The translations under genes and the position numbers were made by a program. A model generated the notes under the pieces. The model was not told where the DNA came from, ran no database searches, and was given only the letters and a program-made list of their open reading frames with translations. Below, one piece after another: positions 8,211-18,155 of a DNA stretch of 49,379 bases. This stretch comes from Pseudomonas sp. TH10 (lineage in GTDB: Bacteria > Pseudomonadota > Gammaproteobacteria > Pseudomonadales > Pseudomonadaceae), in assembly GCF_016651255.1 (NCBI RefSeq), contig NZ_JAEKEG010000058.1:1-49379 (forward strand), in the 5' to 3' direction. How positions within the stretch are numbered: position 1 is the stretch's first letter; each line of letters begins with the position of its first letter.

Positions 8211-9608
8211 CTAAGCGCCGCAAGCAGCCTCGGCCGGGTTGTTCACCAGGCGTTCGAGGGTGTCGCGATCCACTAATTCTTTGTCCAGTTTGATGTAAAC
8301 AGCCGCCTCATCAGCGACTATCACTGCATCTGTTACCCCCACGAGGGCCTTGAGGCGCTCGACCAGACCCGCTTCGCGGATCGCCTCGGGCGACAACGGC
8401 AAGCGCAGGCTCGTCACGTAGGGAGGTTCGCGCATGGTAACAGCAAAGGCCAGCCAGATGGCAGCCAGACCGGCGCATCCGAGGAACACAACCGACAGAC
8501 CGCCATGCTGAAACAGCCAGCCGCCGAGTATCCCGCCGAGTGCCGAACCGAGGAACTGGCTGGTGGAGTACACGCCCATGGCCGTGCCCTTCCCGCCTGC
8601 CGGTGAAACCTTGCTGATCAGCGACGGCAATGAAGCCTCCAGCAGATTGAACGCGGTGAAAAACACCACCGTGCCGATCACCAGAGCCCGCAAGCTGTCA
8701 CCGAACTGCCAGAAGAATAGCTCAGTCAGCATCAGCGTCATCACCGCGCCCAATAAAACTCGTTTCATTTTGCGTTTCTTCTCGCCGTAGATAATGAACG
8801 GGATCATGGCGAAGAAGGAAATCAGCAGCGCAGTGAGGTAAACCCACCAGTGCTGCTCCTTGGGCAGGCCGGCTTTTTCGACCAGTGCCAGGGGCAAGGC
8901 GACGAAGCTGGACATCAACATGGCGTGCAACACAAAAATGCCCAGGTCCAGGCGCAACAGGTCCGGATGCTTGAGCGTTGGCAGCAGCGCCTGGCGGGCC
9001 ACACCGGATTCTCGATGCTGCAGCGGACCGGTGGCACGGGGCACCATAAACATCACGATGACGATGCCAAGCAGCGCCATGGCGCCAGTGGCCAGGAACA
9101 ACCCGGAGAGGCCGAAGGCGCGTGTCAGCAGAGGGCCCACGACCATTGCGACGGCGAATGACAAACCGATGGTCATGCCGATCATGGCCATGGCTTTCGT
9201 GCGGTGCTGCTCGCGGGTCAGGTCGGACAGCAGTGCCATGACCGCAGCAGAGATCGCACCGGCACCTTGCAGGATTCGGCCGGCGATCACGCCCCAGATC
9301 GAATCGGCTTGAGACGCCAGGACGCTGCCGAGGGCGAAGACGATCAGGCCCAGGTAAATCACCGGCCGGCGGCCAATACGATCGGAGATGATGCCAAACG
9401 GAATCTGGAAAATTGCCTGCGTCAGGCCGTAAGCGCCGATTGCCAGGCCTATCAGGGCCGGGGTCGCTCCTGCCAGATCCATGCCGTAGGTCGCCAGTAC
9501 CGGCAACACCATGAACATGCCAAGCATACGGAAGGCGAACACCAGGGCCAGACCGCTTGCTGCGCGGGTCTCACTGCCACTCATGCGTTCGCTGTGGGGA
9601 TCGTGCAT
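8211..9608 (-). CDS. MFS transporter, YajR-like, with C-terminal cytoplasmic domain
   Basis: A 465-residue major facilitator superfamily permease with 12 predicted helices. The loop between helices 2 and 3 carries DRIGRRP, the MFS motif A. After the last helix there is an extra soluble region of about 70 residues (VERLKALVGVTDAVIVADEAAVYIKLD), which resembles the ferredoxin-like YAM domain of E. coli YajR. Substrate is unknown; drug-proton antiport is the usual guess for this subfamily. It is transcribed with ssb and divergent from uvrA. Confidence 0.88.
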   Translation of the reverse strand: MHDPHSERMSGSETRAASGLALVFAFRMLGMFMVLPVLATYGMDLAGATPALIGLAIGAYGLTQAIFQIPFGIISDRIGRRPVIYLGLIVFALGSVLASQADSIWGVIAGRILQGAGAISAAVMALLSDLTREQHRTKAMAMIGMTIGLSFAVAMVVGPLLTRAFGLSGLFLATGAMALLGIVIVMFMVPRATGPLQHRESGVARQALLPTLKHPDLLRLDLGIFVLHAMLMSSFVALPLALVEKAGLPKEQHWWVYLTALLISFFAMIPFIIYGEKKRKMKRVLLGAVMTLMLTELFFWQFGDSLRALVIGTVVFFTAFNLLEASLPSLISKVSPAGGKGTAMGVYSTSQFLGSALGGILGGWLFQHGGLSVVFLGCAGLAAIWLAFAVTMREPPYVTSLRLPLSPEAIREAGLVERLKALVGVTDAVIVADEAAVYIKLDKELVDRDTLERLVNNPAEAACGA

Positions 9609-9635
9609 GGAAAAACCTCATGTGAACCGGCGGCG

Positions 9636-9644
9636 ATTCTACCA
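9636..9644 (-). promoter_or_regulatory. Candidate extended -10 promoter for the MFS-ssb unit
   Basis: On the minus strand the sequence TGGTAGAAT gives an extended -10 (TG, one base, TAGAAT) 28 bases before the permease ATG. No good -35 is seen at 16-18 bases. The rest of the 193-base divergent gap to uvrA shows no clear operator. Confidence 0.4.
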
Positions 9645-9801
9645 GTCCCATCGATTGACAGGGTATATCGCGACGCTTTGCCGCGCATCACCTGACAGAC
9701 TCTTCATGTAAGAGCAATAACCCGCTCGTTTGATAGTGTGCATCCATCCAGTATTTGCCCGTATACTCCTACGTTTTCGACGCCCGCCGAGCGAGGCCAC
9801 T

Positions 9802-12636
9802 TTGGACAAGATCCTGATACGTGGGGCCCGTACCCACAACCTGAAGAACATCGACCTGACCCTGCCACGGGACAAACTGATCGTTATCACCGGCCTGTCC
9901 GGATCCGGCAAGTCTTCCCTGGCCTTCGACACGCTCTACGCCGAAGGTCAGCGCCGTTATGTCGAATCGCTGTCGGCCTACGCCCGGCAGTTCCTGTCGA
10001 TGATGGAAAAACCCGACGTCGACACCATCGAAGGCCTGTCGCCGGCGATCTCCATCGAACAGAAGTCGACCTCGCACAACCCGCGTTCCACGGTCGGCAC
10101 CATCACCGAAATTTATGACTACCTGCGCCTGCTCTATGCACGCGTCGGTACCCCGCGCTGCCCCGATCACGACATTCCGCTGGAAGCCCAGACCGTCAGC
10201 CAGATGGTCGACCTGGTGTTGGCGCAGCCGGAAGGCAGCAAACTGATGCTGCTGGCGCCAGTGATCCGCGAGCGTAAAGGTGAACACCTTTCGGTCTTCG
10301 AAGAATTGCGCGCGCAAGGTTTCGTTCGCGCCCGGGTCAATGGCCGGATCTGCGAGCTCGACGAGCTGCCGAAGCTGGATAAACAGAAGAAGCATTCGAT
10401 CGACGTCATCGTCGACCGTTTCAAGGTGCGCGCCGATCTGCAACAGCGCCTGGCCGAATCGTTCGAGACCGCTCTGAAACTGGCCGACGGCATCGCGCTG
10501 GTCGCACCGATGGACGACGAGCCGGGCGAAGAGATGATCTTCTCCGCACGCTTCGCCTGCCCGATCTGCGGTCACGCGATCAGCGAGCTGGAACCCAAAC
10601 TGTTCTCCTTTAACAACCCGGCCGGCGCCTGCCCGACGTGCGATGGCTTGGGGGTGAAGCAGTTCTTCGACATCAAGCGACTGGTCAATGGCGAGCTGAC
10701 ACTCGCAGAGGGCGCCATACGCGGCTGGGATCGGCGCAACGTCTATTACTTCCAGATGCTTGGCTCACTGGCCTCGCACTATGGTTTCAGTCTGGAAGTG
10801 CCCTTCAACGAACTGCCGGCCGATCAGCAGAAATTCATCCTGCATGGCAGCGGTTCGCAGAACGTCGACTTCAAGTACTTGAACGACCGTGGCGATATCG
10901 TCAAACGTTCGCACCCGTTCGAAGGCATCGTGCCGAATCTGGAGCGTCGCTACCGCGAAACCGAATCGGCGAGCGTACGTGAAGAGCTGGCCAAGTTCCT
11001 CAGCACGCAGTCCTGCCCGGATTGCCGCGGCACCCGCCTGCGTCGCGAAGCGCGCCACGTATGGGTCGGCGAGAAGACGCTGCCGGCGGTGACCAACCTG
11101 CCGATTGGCGATGCCTGCGAATACTTCGGTGCCCTGAAGATGACGGGGCGTCGTGGCGAGATCGCTGACAAGATTCTCAAGGAGATCCGCGAGCGCCTGC
11201 AATTTCTGGTCAACGTGGGTCTGGACTATCTGTCGCTGGATCGCAGCGCTGACACCTTGTCCGGTGGCGAGGCGCAGCGGATTCGTCTGGCCAGCCAGAT
11301 CGGCGCGGGCCTGGTAGGCGTTCTGTATATTCTCGATGAACCCTCTATCGGTTTGCACCAACGTGATAACGATCGGCTGCTCGGCACCCTTAAGCACCTG
11401 CGCGATATCGGCAACACGGTGATTGTGGTCGAGCACGACGAAGACGCAATTCGTCTGGCTGACTACGTAGTGGATATTGGCCCTGGTGCCGGGGTGCATG
11501 GCGGGCAGATCGTCGCTGAAGGCACACCTGCCGAAGTCATGGCGCATCCGGATTCCCTGACAGGTAAATACCTGTCGGGCCGGGTGAAGATCGAAGTGCC
11601 GGCCAAGCGCACGCCGCGCAACAAGAAGCAGGTTCTGGCGCTCAAAGGTGCACGCGGCAACAACCTGCGCAACGTCGATCTGGAAATCCCGATTGGCCTG
11701 CTGACCTGCGTGACCGGTGTTTCCGGCTCAGGCAAATCGACGCTGATCAACAACACGCTGTTCCCACTGAGCGCCACGGCACTCAACGGTGCGACCACGC
11801 TGGAAGCGGCAGCGCACGACAGCATCAAGGGCCTGGAACATCTCGACAAAGTCGTCGATATCGACCAAAGCCCGATTGGCCGCACGCCACGCTCCAACCC
11901 GGCGACGTATACTGGACTGTTCACGCCGATTCGCGAACTGTTCGCCGGTGTGCCCGAGTCGCGCTCGCGTGGTTATGGGCCGGGACGTTTCTCGTTCAAC
12001 GTCAAGGGCGGGCGCTGCGAAGCCTGCCAGGGCGATGGCCTGATCAAGGTGGAAATGCACTTCCTGCCGGACATCTATGTGCCGTGCGACGTGTGCAAGA
12101 GCAAGCGCTACAACCGTGAAACTCTTGAAATCAAATACAAGGGCAAGAACATCCACGAAACCCTTGAGATGACCATCGAAGAGGCACGGGTGTTCTTTGA
12201 CGCGGTGCCCGCGCTGGCGCGCAAACTGCAAACGCTGATGGATGTAGGCCTGTCTTACATCAAGCTGGGGCAGTCGGCGACGACGTTGTCCGGCGGCGAG
12301 GCGCAGCGGGTGAAGTTGTCTCGCGAACTGTCCAAGCGCGATACCGGCAAAACCCTGTATATCCTCGATGAGCCGACTACCGGCCTGCACTTCGCCGATA
12401 TCCAGCAATTGCTCGATGTGCTGCATCGCCTGCGCGACCACGGCAACACTGTGGTGGTGATCGAACACAACCTCGATGTGATCAAGACAGCCGACTGGTT
12501 GGTGGATCTTGGCCCAGAGGGCGGCTCCAAAGGCGGGCAGATCATTGCTACGGGCACGCCAGAGGAAGTGGCCGAGATGAAACAGTCTCACACTGGCCAC
12601 TATCTCAAGCCGCTGCTGATCCGTGATCGGGCCTAA
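9802..12636 (+). CDS. uvrA: Excinuclease ABC subunit A
   Basis: UvrA, 944 residues, the damage-recognition ATPase of nucleotide excision repair, working as a dimer with UvrB. First Walker [10 protein letters not shown] is at about residues 31-39 and the second is GVSGSGKST. Two ABC signatures LSGGEAQR are present. Zinc-binding cysteines occur in CPICG...CPTCDG and CEACQG...CDVCK. The start is a TTG at 9802 (protein begins [14 protein letters not shown] after the initiator), because family members begin exactly there and GCGAGG lies upstream; an in-frame GTG at 9730 would add 24 unconserved residues. It is divergent from the MFS-ssb unit. I saw no LexA-box (CTG-N10-CAG) in the gap. Confidence 0.97.
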   Translation: MDKILIRGARTHNLKNIDLTLPRDKLIVITGLSGSGKSSLAFDTLYAEGQRRYVESLSAYARQFLSMMEKPDVDTIEGLSPAISIEQKSTSHNPRSTVGTITEIYDYLRLLYARVGTPRCPDHDIPLEAQTVSQMVDLVLAQPEGSKLMLLAPVIRERKGEHLSVFEELRAQGFVRARVNGRICELDELPKLDKQKKHSIDVIVDRFKVRADLQQRLAESFETALKLADGIALVAPMDDEPGEEMIFSARFACPICGHAISELEPKLFSFNNPAGACPTCDGLGVKQFFDIKRLVNGELTLAEGAIRGWDRRNVYYFQMLGSLASHYGFSLEVPFNELPADQQKFILHGSGSQNVDFKYLNDRGDIVKRSHPFEGIVPNLERRYRETESASVREELAKFLSTQSCPDCRGTRLRREARHVWVGEKTLPAVTNLPIGDACEYFGALKMTGRRGEIADKILKEIRERLQFLVNVGLDYLSLDRSADTLSGGEAQRIRLASQIGAGLVGVLYILDEPSIGLHQRDNDRLLGTLKHLRDIGNTVIVVEHDEDAIRLADYVVDIGPGAGVHGGQIVAEGTPAEVMAHPDSLTGKYLSGRVKIEVPAKRTPRNKKQVLALKGARGNNLRNVDLEIPIGLLTCVTGVSGSGKSTLINNTLFPLSATALNGATTLEAAAHDSIKGLEHLDKVVDIDQSPIGRTPRSNPATYTGLFTPIRELFAGVPESRSRGYGPGRFSFNVKGGRCEACQGDGLIKVEMHFLPDIYVPCDVCKSKRYNRETLEIKYKGKNIHETLEMTIEEARVFFDAVPALARKLQTLMDVGLSYIKLGQSATTLSGGEAQRVKLSRELSKRDTGKTLYILDEPTTGLHFADIQQLLDVLHRLRDHGNTVVVIEHNLDVIKTADWLVDLGPEGGSKGGQIIATGTPEEVAEMKQSHTGHYLKPLLIRDRA

Positions 12637-12650
12637 ACGCCAGGCATGAA

Positions 12651-12685
12651 AAAGCCCCTGTCACTTCAGCAGTGACAGGGGCTTT
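12651..12685. terminator. Strong bidirectional terminator between uvrA and the ferritin gene
   Basis: A 15-bp stem (AAAGCCCCTGTCACT and its complement) with loop TCAGC, followed by T6 on the plus strand and preceded by A5. It serves uvrA (+) and the convergent ferritin gene (-). Confidence 0.93.
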
Positions 12686-12701
12686 TTTGTATCGGTTGCA
12701 A

Positions 12702-13169
12702 TCAGGAAGTGTGAGATTGCAGGTAGTTCTCGAGACCAATCAGCTTGATCAGACCCAACTGTTTTTCCAGCCAGTAGGTGTGATCTTCTTCAGTGTCGTT
12801 CAGCTGAACGCGCAGGATCTCGCGGCTGACATAGTCTTTGTGCTGCTCGCAAAGTTCGATGCCTTTGCACAGCGCGGCGCGGACTTTGTACTCGAGGCGC
12901 AGATCCGCTTCGAGCATCTCCGGCACCGTGGTGCCTACATCCAGATCATCCGGACGCATGCGCGGTGTGCCTTCGAGCATCAGAATACGGCGCATCAACG
13001 CGTCTGCGTGACCTGCTTCTTCTTCCATCTCGTGGTTGATTCGCTCGTAGAGCTTGGTGAACCCCCAGTCCTCATACATCCGCGAATGAACGAAATATTG
13101 ATCACGCGCGGCCAGTTCGCCGGTCAGCAACGTGTTGAGGTAATCGATTACGTCTGGGTGGCCTTGCAT
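12702..13169 (-). CDS. bfr: Bacterioferritin-family ferritin lacking the haem-ligand methionine (FtnA type)
   Basis: A 155-residue iron-storage protein that assembles into a 24-subunit shell and oxidises Fe(II) at a di-iron site. Ferroxidase ligands align with E. coli Bfr: Glu18 ([10 protein letters not shown]), Glu51 and His54 (EEAGHAD), a Glu in helix C (ADLRLEYK), and Glu/His in EEDHTYW. The axial haem ligand Met52 of E. coli Bfr is an alanine here, so this subunit should not bind haem between subunits. P. aeruginosa has such a protein next to katA (first named BfrA, later FtnA). ATG 13169 is chosen because the fold starts [12 protein letters not shown]; a longer frame adds an unrelated leader. 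Downstream of katA, from which it may supply haem iron. Confidence 0.93.
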   Translation of the reverse strand: MQGHPDVIDYLNTLLTGELAARDQYFVHSRMYEDWGFTKLYERINHEMEEEAGHADALMRRILMLEGTPRMRPDDLDVGTTVPEMLEADLRLEYKVRAALCKGIELCEQHKDYVSREILRVQLNDTEEDHTYWLEKQLGLIKLIGLENYLQSHTS

Positions 13170-13285
13170 CGCCCTACATCTCCCTGCTTGAAAGGCTGTA
13201 GTTTGAACCAACATGACTGGAAGGTCACCCATTTCGCGCAATAAAAGTGAAGATATTCTGAGAAAAGCAGCCTAAATAACGCAAA

Positions 13286-13307
13286 AACCGCCCAAATGAG
13301 GGCGGTT
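13286..13307 (-). terminator. Terminator after katA
   Basis: Minus-strand stem AACCGCCC, loop TCATTT, stem GGGCGGTT, then a short T run, 11 bases beyond the katA stop codon. It separates katA from the ferritin gene, so the latter probably has its own promoter in 13170-13285, where I could not pick one with confidence. Confidence 0.85.
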
Positions 13308-13318
13308 CTGCTTCTCGT

Positions 13319-14767
13319 TTAGACTTCGTTAATCTGTACGTTGAGTGCCTTTGCGATTGCTTCTCCATACGCCGGATCGGCCTTGAAGAAATGTTGCAGC
13401 TGACGATCAACCACGTCGCTGGAAACACCCGACATCGCCGCGCAAATGTTGCTGACCAGCAAATGCTTCTGCTCGTCGCTCATCAGGCGAAACAGCGCAC
13501 CGGCGTGACTGTAGTAGTCGGTGTCTTCGCGATGATCAAAGCGGTCAGCGGCGCCGCTCAGCTGCAGGGCTGGCTCGGCGTATCGAGGCGCCTGCTTAGG
13601 AGCGTCCACGTAGCTGTTGGGCTCATAGTTGGGTGCCGCACCACCATTGCTGCCAAATGCCATAGAGCCGTCGCGCTGGTAAGTGTTCACAGGGCTGCGA
13701 GGTGCATTCACCGGCAGATGCTGGTGATTGGTACCTATGCGGTAGCGGTGGGCATCCGCATAAGCGAATACACGGCCCTGGAGCATGCGGTCCGGCGACA
13801 AGCCAACACCTGGGACCATGTTGCTTGGCCCGAATGCCGCTTGCTCGACTTCAGCGAAGTAGTTCAGCGGATTACGGTTGAGCTCAAGCTCACCCACTTC
13901 GATCAGAGGAAACTCTTTCTGCGACCAGGTCTTGGTCACGTCGAAAGGATTCTCGTAATGAGCAGCCGCTTGGGCTTCAGTCATGATCTGAATGCAAACG
14001 CGCCATTTCGGGAAGTCTGCGCGCTCGATCGCTTCGAACAGGTCGCGCTGGGCGTAATCTGGATCGGTACCGGCCAGGCGTGCAGCATCTGCTGGCGCGA
14101 GGTTCTTGATCCCTTGTCGGGTTTTGTAATGCCACTTCACCCAGTGACGCTCGCCCTTGGCATTGAGCAGGCTGTAGGTGTGGCTGCCGAAGCCGTGCAT
14201 GTGACGGTAGCCGTCAGGGATGCCACGGTCCGAGAACAGGATGGTGATCTGGTGCAACGCCTCAGGAGAGAGCGACCAGAAATCCCATACCATCTGTGCA
14301 CTTTTCAGATTCGTTTGCGGCAGGCGTTTCTGGGTGTGGATAAAGTCCGGGAACTTCAGCGGGTCACGGATGAAGAACACTGGTGTGTTATTGCCAACGA
14401 TGTCCCAGTTGCCTTCTTCGGTATAGAACTTCAAAGCAAAGCCACGCGGGTCACGCGCGGTATCCGCCGAGCCACGCTCACCGCCAACGGTGGAGAATCG
14501 AAGGAAGGTGGGTGTTTCTTTACCAACCGACTCGAACAGCTTCGCCCTGGTGTACTGGGTGATATCCCGGGTGACGGTGAATTTACCGTGAGCGCCCGAA
14601 CCCTTGGCGTGTACACGACGTTCAGGAATGTTTTCACGGTTGAAATGCGCAAGCTTTTCGATGAGGTGAAAGTCATCGAGGAGCAACGGACCCCGAGGGC
14701 CGGCAGTGCGAGAGTTCTGGTTATCGGCAACGGGCGCGCCGCTGGCGGTGGTAAGGATGGTACTCAT
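13319..14767 (-). CDS. katA: Catalase, monofunctional haem catalase (KatA)
   Basis: A 482-residue clade-III type small-subunit catalase that converts hydrogen peroxide to water and oxygen in the cytoplasm. The distal His is His53 in [10 protein letters not shown], the distal Asn is in GNNTPVFF (about 125-132), and the proximal Tyr is in [14 protein letters not shown]. No signal peptide is present. ATG 14767 is preferred to a TTG six bases upstream because GAGGAAG stands 7 bases before the ATG. The gene sits between rplQ and the ferritin gene, as in other pseudomonads. A sigma70-like promoter with a partial OxyR-like site is seen upstream, which fits peroxide induction. Confidence 0.95.
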   Translation of the reverse strand: MSTILTTASGAPVADNQNSRTAGPRGPLLLDDFHLIEKLAHFNRENIPERRVHAKGSGAHGKFTVTRDITQYTRAKLFESVGKETPTFLRFSTVGGERGSADTARDPRGFALKFYTEEGNWDIVGNNTPVFFIRDPLKFPDFIHTQKRLPQTNLKSAQMVWDFWSLSPEALHQITILFSDRGIPDGYRHMHGFGSHTYSLLNAKGERHWVKWHYKTRQGIKNLAPADAARLAGTDPDYAQRDLFEAIERADFPKWRVCIQIMTEAQAAAHYENPFDVTKTWSQKEFPLIEVGELELNRNPLNYFAEVEQAAFGPSNMVPGVGLSPDRMLQGRVFAYADAHRYRIGTNHQHLPVNAPRSPVNTYQRDGSMAFGSNGGAAPNYEPNSYVDAPKQAPRYAEPALQLSGAADRFDHREDTDYYSHAGALFRLMSDEQKHLLVSNICAAMSGVSSDVVDRQLQHFFKADPAYGEAIAKALNVQINEV

Positions 14768-14820
14768 GCTCAATCTTCCTCAGGTCAGGCTAGGAACTGC
14801 CGGCAAATCGGCTTGGAGGG

Positions 14821-14849
14821 AGTATTGACCATCAAGATGACACCATCAA
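14821..14849 (-). promoter_or_regulatory. katA: Candidate katA promoter
   Basis: Minus-strand TTGATG (14844-14849), 17-base spacer, AATACT (14821-14826). It lies about 55 bases upstream of the katA ATG and directly below an OxyR-like element. Confidence 0.45.
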
Positions 14850-14886
14850 ATGCATTAAGTCATGGACTTTGATAGAAAATAACTAA
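14850..14886 (-). promoter_or_regulatory. OxyR-like site upstream of katA (partial match)
   Basis: Minus-strand blocks TTAG-N7-CTAT-N7-CATG-N7-GCAT are spaced like the OxyR consensus ATAG-N7-CTAT-N7-ATAG-N7-CTAT. The first half matches 7 of 8 bases, the second half only weakly. It ends exactly at the proposed -35, the position used for activation. The remaining bases up to the rplQ terminator (14887-14972) show no other site I trust. Confidence 0.35.
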
Positions 14887-14972
14887 TACAGAACCTCGAC
14901 AGATAATGGCTGGTTTATTATAGAACCGGCAGCGAAGTAAGAAATATAGTCGGTTTTCCAGCGCCCACAAAA

Positions 14973-14993
14973 AACCGGGCACTAGGCCCGGTT
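14973..14993 (-). terminator. Terminator of the alpha ribosomal operon (after rplQ)
   Basis: Minus-strand stem AACCGGGC, 5-base loop, GCCCGGTT followed by T6, 20 bases after the rplQ stop codon. It ends the long ribosomal run. Confidence 0.92.
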
Positions 14994-15013
14994 CTTCGTT
15001 GCAGACTGTCGTC

Positions 15014-15400
15014 TTACTCGGCGCTTACAGCTTCGCCGGCAGTAGCACGATCAACCAACTCGACGTACGCCATAGGCGCGTTGTCGCCAGCGCGGAAACC
15101 GCACTTGAGGATGCGCAGGTAGCCACCCTCACGGGTAGCGTAACGCTTGCCCAGGTCGTTGAAGAGCTTACCAACGATAGCTTTCGAACGAGTACGGTCG
15201 AAAGCCAGACGGCGGTTAGCCAGGCTGTCTGTCTTGGCCAGAGTGATCAGCGGCTCAGCAACGCGACGCAGTTCTTTGGCTTTTGGCAGAGTAGTTTTGA
15301 TCAGCTCGTGCTCGAACAGCGACACCGCCATGTTTTGGAACATGGCCTTGCGGTGCGAGCTGGTGCGGCTCAGGTGACGACCACTTTTACGATGACGCAT
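15014..15400 (-). CDS. rplQ: 50S ribosomal protein L17
   Basis: L17, 128 residues, a large-subunit protein near the exit tunnel. It begins [21 protein letters not shown], the family's basic N-terminus, and contains the conserved [17 protein letters not shown]. It is the last gene of the alpha operon, 42 bases after rpoA and just before a strong terminator. Length fits the gammaproteobacterial form with a short acidic tail. Confidence 0.98.
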
Positions 15401-15442
15401 GGTTCATTCCTTACCAAACACTACGTTCGGTGATTACGACGA

Positions 15443-16444
15443 TCAGGCAGTCGCCTTGTCGTCCTTCTTAAGACTTGCAGGCGGCCAGTTGTCGAGGCGC
15501 ATGCCGAGGGACAGACCGCGGGAGGCCAGAACGTCCTTGATTTCAGTCAAGGATTTCTTGCCCAGGTTCGGAGTCTTCAACAGCTCTACTTCGGTACGCT
15601 GAATCAGGTCGCCGATGTAGTAGATGTTTTCCGCCTTAAGGCAGTTAGCCGAACGTACAGTCAGTTCCAGATCGTCAACCGGGCGAAGCAGGATCGGATC
15701 GATCTCGTCTTCCTGCTCGACAACCACTGGCTCACTGTCACCTTTGAGGTCGACGAACGCAGCCAACTGCTGTTGCAGAATGGTTGCAGCGCGGCGGATA
15801 GCCTCTTCAGGATCCAGAGTACCGTTGGTTTCCAGATCAATAACCAGCTTGTCCAGGTTGGTACGCTGCTCGACACGGGCGTTTTCCACCACGTATGCGA
15901 TACGGCGAACCGGGCTGAACGAAGAGTCAAGCTGCAAGCGACCGATGCTGCGGCTTTCGTCTTCATCGCTCTGACGCGAGTCGGCTGGTTCATAACCACG
16001 ACCACGAGCTACAGTGAGCTTCATGTTCAGGGCGCCGTTAGACGCCAGGTTAGCGATTACGTGATCGGGATTAACGATCTCGACATCATGATCCAGCTGA
16101 ATATCGGCAGCGGTAACCACCCCCGAACCCTTCTTCGACAAGGTCAGCGTAACTTCGTCACGACCGTGCAGCTTGATGGCCAGACCTTTAAGGTTCAACA
16201 GGATTTCAATTACGTCTTCCTGTACGCCTTCGATGGCGCTGTACTCGTGGAGCACACCGTCAATCTCGGCCTCGACTACTGCGCAGCCGGGCATTGAGGA
16301 CAACAGGATGCGTCGCAGCGCGTTGCCCAGGGTGTGGCCAAAACCACGCTCGAGAGGCTCGAGAGTGATCTTGGCGCGGGTTGGACTGACAACCTGCACA
16401 TCAATATGGCGGGGTGTCAGGAACTCATTTACCGAAATCTGCAT
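15443..16444 (-). CDS. rpoA: DNA-directed RNA polymerase subunit alpha
   Basis: Alpha subunit, 333 residues. The N-terminal domain (about 1-235) dimerises and carries beta and beta'; it contains [23 protein letters not shown]. After a flexible linker, the C-terminal domain (about 250-333) has the helix-hairpin-helix segment [26 protein letters not shown], which contacts UP elements and activators. Length is normal. It lies between rpsD and rplQ as usual, 22 bases after rpsD, so its level is tied to ribosomal-protein synthesis. Confidence 0.99.
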   Translation of the reverse strand: MQISVNEFLTPRHIDVQVVSPTRAKITLEPLERGFGHTLGNALRRILLSSMPGCAVVEAEIDGVLHEYSAIEGVQEDVIEILLNLKGLAIKLHGRDEVTLTLSKKGSGVVTAADIQLDHDVEIVNPDHVIANLASNGALNMKLTVARGRGYEPADSRQSDEDESRSIGRLQLDSSFSPVRRIAYVVENARVEQRTNLDKLVIDLETNGTLDPEEAIRRAATILQQQLAAFVDLKGDSEPVVVEQEDEIDPILLRPVDDLELTVRSANCLKAENIYYIGDLIQRTEVELLKTPNLGKKSLTEIKDVLASRGLSLGMRLDNWPPASLKKDDKATA

Positions 16445-16466
16445 GGATGCACCTATTTTCTAGCCC

Positions 16467-17087
16467 TTACTTGGAGTAGAGCTCGACAATCAGGCTTTCG
16501 TTGATGTCGGCGGACAGATCACTGCGAGCAGGAACGTTCTTGAAAACGCCCGACTTCTTCTCAGTGTCTACTTCTACCCATTCTACGCGGCCACGTTGGG
16601 CACACAGATCGAGAGCTTGGACAATGCGAAGTTGGTTTTTTGCTTTCTCGCGAACTGCAACCACGTCACCAGCACGAACCTGATACGACGGAACGTTTAC
16701 GGTCTGACCGTTAACGCTGATCGACTTGTGCGATACCAGCTGACGGGATTCGGCACGAGTCGAACCAAAGCCCATACGGTATACAACGTTGTCCAGACGG
16801 CATTCGAGCAGTTGCAGCAGGTTTTCACCGGTTGCACCTTTCTTGCCAGCAGCTTCTTTGTAGTAGCCGCTGAATTGACGCTCGAGAACGCCGTAGATAC
16901 GACGGACCTTCTGCTTTTCACGCAGTTGGGTGCCGTAGTCGGACTGGCGACCGCGGCGTTGGCCGTGGATACCAGGTGCTGCTTCAATGTTGCACTTCGA
17001 TTCGATCGCGCGCACGCCGCTCTTCAGGAAGAGATCGGTGCCTTCGCGACGAGCGAGTTTGCATTTTGGACCAATGTAACGAGCCAT
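16467..17087 (-). CDS. rpsD: 30S ribosomal protein S4
   Basis: S4, 206 residues, a primary binder of the 16S rRNA 5' domain and, in E. coli, the translational repressor of the alpha operon. It starts [23 protein letters not shown] and has the S4 RNA-binding domain [26 protein letters not shown] at about residues 95-125. It lacks the zinc-cysteine motif found in some other bacteria (only Cys9 is at the N-terminus). Third in the alpha operon, 18 bases after rpsK. Confidence 0.98.
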   Translation of the reverse strand: MARYIGPKCKLARREGTDLFLKSGVRAIESKCNIEAAPGIHGQRRGRQSDYGTQLREKQKVRRIYGVLERQFSGYYKEAAGKKGATGENLLQLLECRLDNVVYRMGFGSTRAESRQLVSHKSISVNGQTVNVPSYQVRAGDVVAVREKAKNQLRIVQALDLCAQRGRVEWVEVDTEKKSGVFKNVPARSDLSADINESLIVELYSK

Positions 17088-17105
17088 TCTTTACAATCTC
17101 CTGGA

Positions 17106-17495
17106 TTACACGCGGCGCTTCTTCGGCGGACGGCACCCGTTGTGCGGGATTGGCGTCACGTCGGTGATGCTGGCGATCTTATAGCCACAGCCGTTCAATG
17201 CACGGACAGCGGACTCACGACCTGGACCTGGACCTTTAACGTTAACGTCGAGGTTTTTCAGGCCATATTCCAGCGCAGCTTGACCAGCACGTTCAGCAGC
17301 TACTTGAGCAGCAAACGGCGTGGACTTGCGGGAACCGCGGAAACCCGAACCACCGGAGGTAGCCCAAGAAAGCGCGTTACCTTGACGGTCGGTGATGGTC
17401 ACGATGGTGTTGTTAAAAGAAGCATGGATGTGGGCGATGCCATCAACCACTGTCTTTTTAACTTTTTTACGAGGACGAGCAGCAGGTTTTGCCAT
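17106..17495 (-). CDS. rpsK: 30S ribosomal protein S11
   Basis: S11, 129 residues, on the platform of the small subunit. A lysine-rich N-terminus ([11 protein letters not shown]) is followed by the conserved [18 protein letters not shown] and the C-terminal [18 protein letters not shown]. Length is standard. It lies between rpsM and rpsD in the alpha operon. Confidence 0.98.
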   Translation of the reverse strand: MAKPAARPRKKVKKTVVDGIAHIHASFNNTIVTITDRQGNALSWATSGGSGFRGSRKSTPFAAQVAAERAGQAALEYGLKNLDVNVKGPGPGRESAVRALNGCGYKIASITDVTPIPHNGCRPPKKRRV

Positions 17496-17525
17496 GATTA
17501 ATTTCCTGTCGATTCGCGTGGGCGA

Positions 17526-17882
17526 TTACTTGCGGATCGGCTTACGCGGACCTTTACGGGTACGCGCGTTAGTCTTGGTACGCTGACCGCGTACTGGAAG
17601 ACCACGACGATGACGCAGACCACGGTAGCAACCGAGGTCCATCAAACGCTTGATTTTCATGTTGATTTCGCGACGCAGGTCACCTTCAGTGGTGAACTTC
17701 GCCACTTCGCCACGCAACTGCTCAATCTGCTCGTCGCTCAGATCTTTGATCTTTGCGGCTGGGTTTACCCCAGTCACTGCGCAAATTTTCTGCGCAGTAG
17801 TGCGACCAACACCATAGATGTAGGTCAGCGAGATAACAGTGTGCTTGTTATCTGGAATGTTAACGCCTGCAATACGGGCCAT
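17526..17882 (-). CDS. rpsM: 30S ribosomal protein S13
   Basis: S13, 118 residues, at the head of the 30S subunit, contacting P-site tRNA and the L5 bridge. It starts [24 protein letters not shown] and ends with the basic [20 protein letters not shown]. It is the first gene of the alpha unit, preceded by a promoter and a leader of about 50 bases. In E. coli the equivalent leader is the S4 repressor target; the fold cannot be confirmed by eye here. Confidence 0.98.
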   Translation of the reverse strand: MARIAGVNIPDNKHTVISLTYIYGVGRTTAQKICAVTGVNPAAKIKDLSDEQIEQLRGEVAKFTTEGDLRREINMKIKRLMDLGCYRGLRHRRGLPVRGQRTKTNARTRKGPRKPIRK

Positions 17883-17941
17883 TCAGTGGGACTCCAATTG
17901 ACAGCTACCTACGCCCCGGAAGCCAAGAAATAGGGCGCGAG

Positions 17942-17970
17942 ATAATATCGCTGTAATAACAAATAATCAA
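17942..17970 (-). promoter_or_regulatory. Promoter of the alpha operon (before rpsM)
   Basis: Minus-strand TTGATT (17965-17970), 17-base spacer, TATTAT (17942-17947), about 60 bases before the rpsM ATG. The -35 starts right where the upstream hairpin ends, so the intergenic region after rpmJ acts as stop and restart. Confidence 0.75.
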
Positions 17971-17994
17971 CCCGGCAGCGCACTAGCTGCCGGG
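17971..17994 (-). terminator. Hairpin after rpmJ, end of the spc group
   Basis: Stem CCCGGCAGC/GCTGCCGGG with a 6-base loop, 18 bases after the rpmJ stop. The T-rich tail (TTGATTATTTGTT) is imperfect, so termination may be partial. Its 3' edge touches the -35 of the alpha promoter. Confidence 0.6.
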
Positions 17995-18011
17995 CTTCAA
18001 GCGGATCACAC

Positions 18012-18128
18012 TCAGCCTTGGCGCTGTTTGTGACGCGGTTCCGCGCTGCAAATTACTCGAACAACACCTTCGCGGCGAATAATCTTGCAGTTACGGCACA
18101 GCTTTTTCACCGATGCACGAACTTTCAT
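18012..18128 (-). CDS. rpmJ: 50S ribosomal protein L36
   Basis: A 38-residue protein, [19 protein letters not shown] and so on, ending HKQRQG. It is the zinc-ribbon (C+) form with Cys11, Cys14, Cys27 and His33. It helps to pack 23S rRNA at the peptidyl-transferase side. It lies 27 bases after secY in the usual spc position and is followed by a hairpin. Confidence 0.97.
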
Positions 18129-18155
18129 CACCAACTCCTCGAACCTTATGGGTAC

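Noticed and set aside
9730..9801. Earlier GTG start for uvrA, and TATACT at 9762 as its -10
   Set aside because: The added 24 residues are not family-like, and no -35 at 16-18 bases matches; the TTG start fits the conserved N-terminus.
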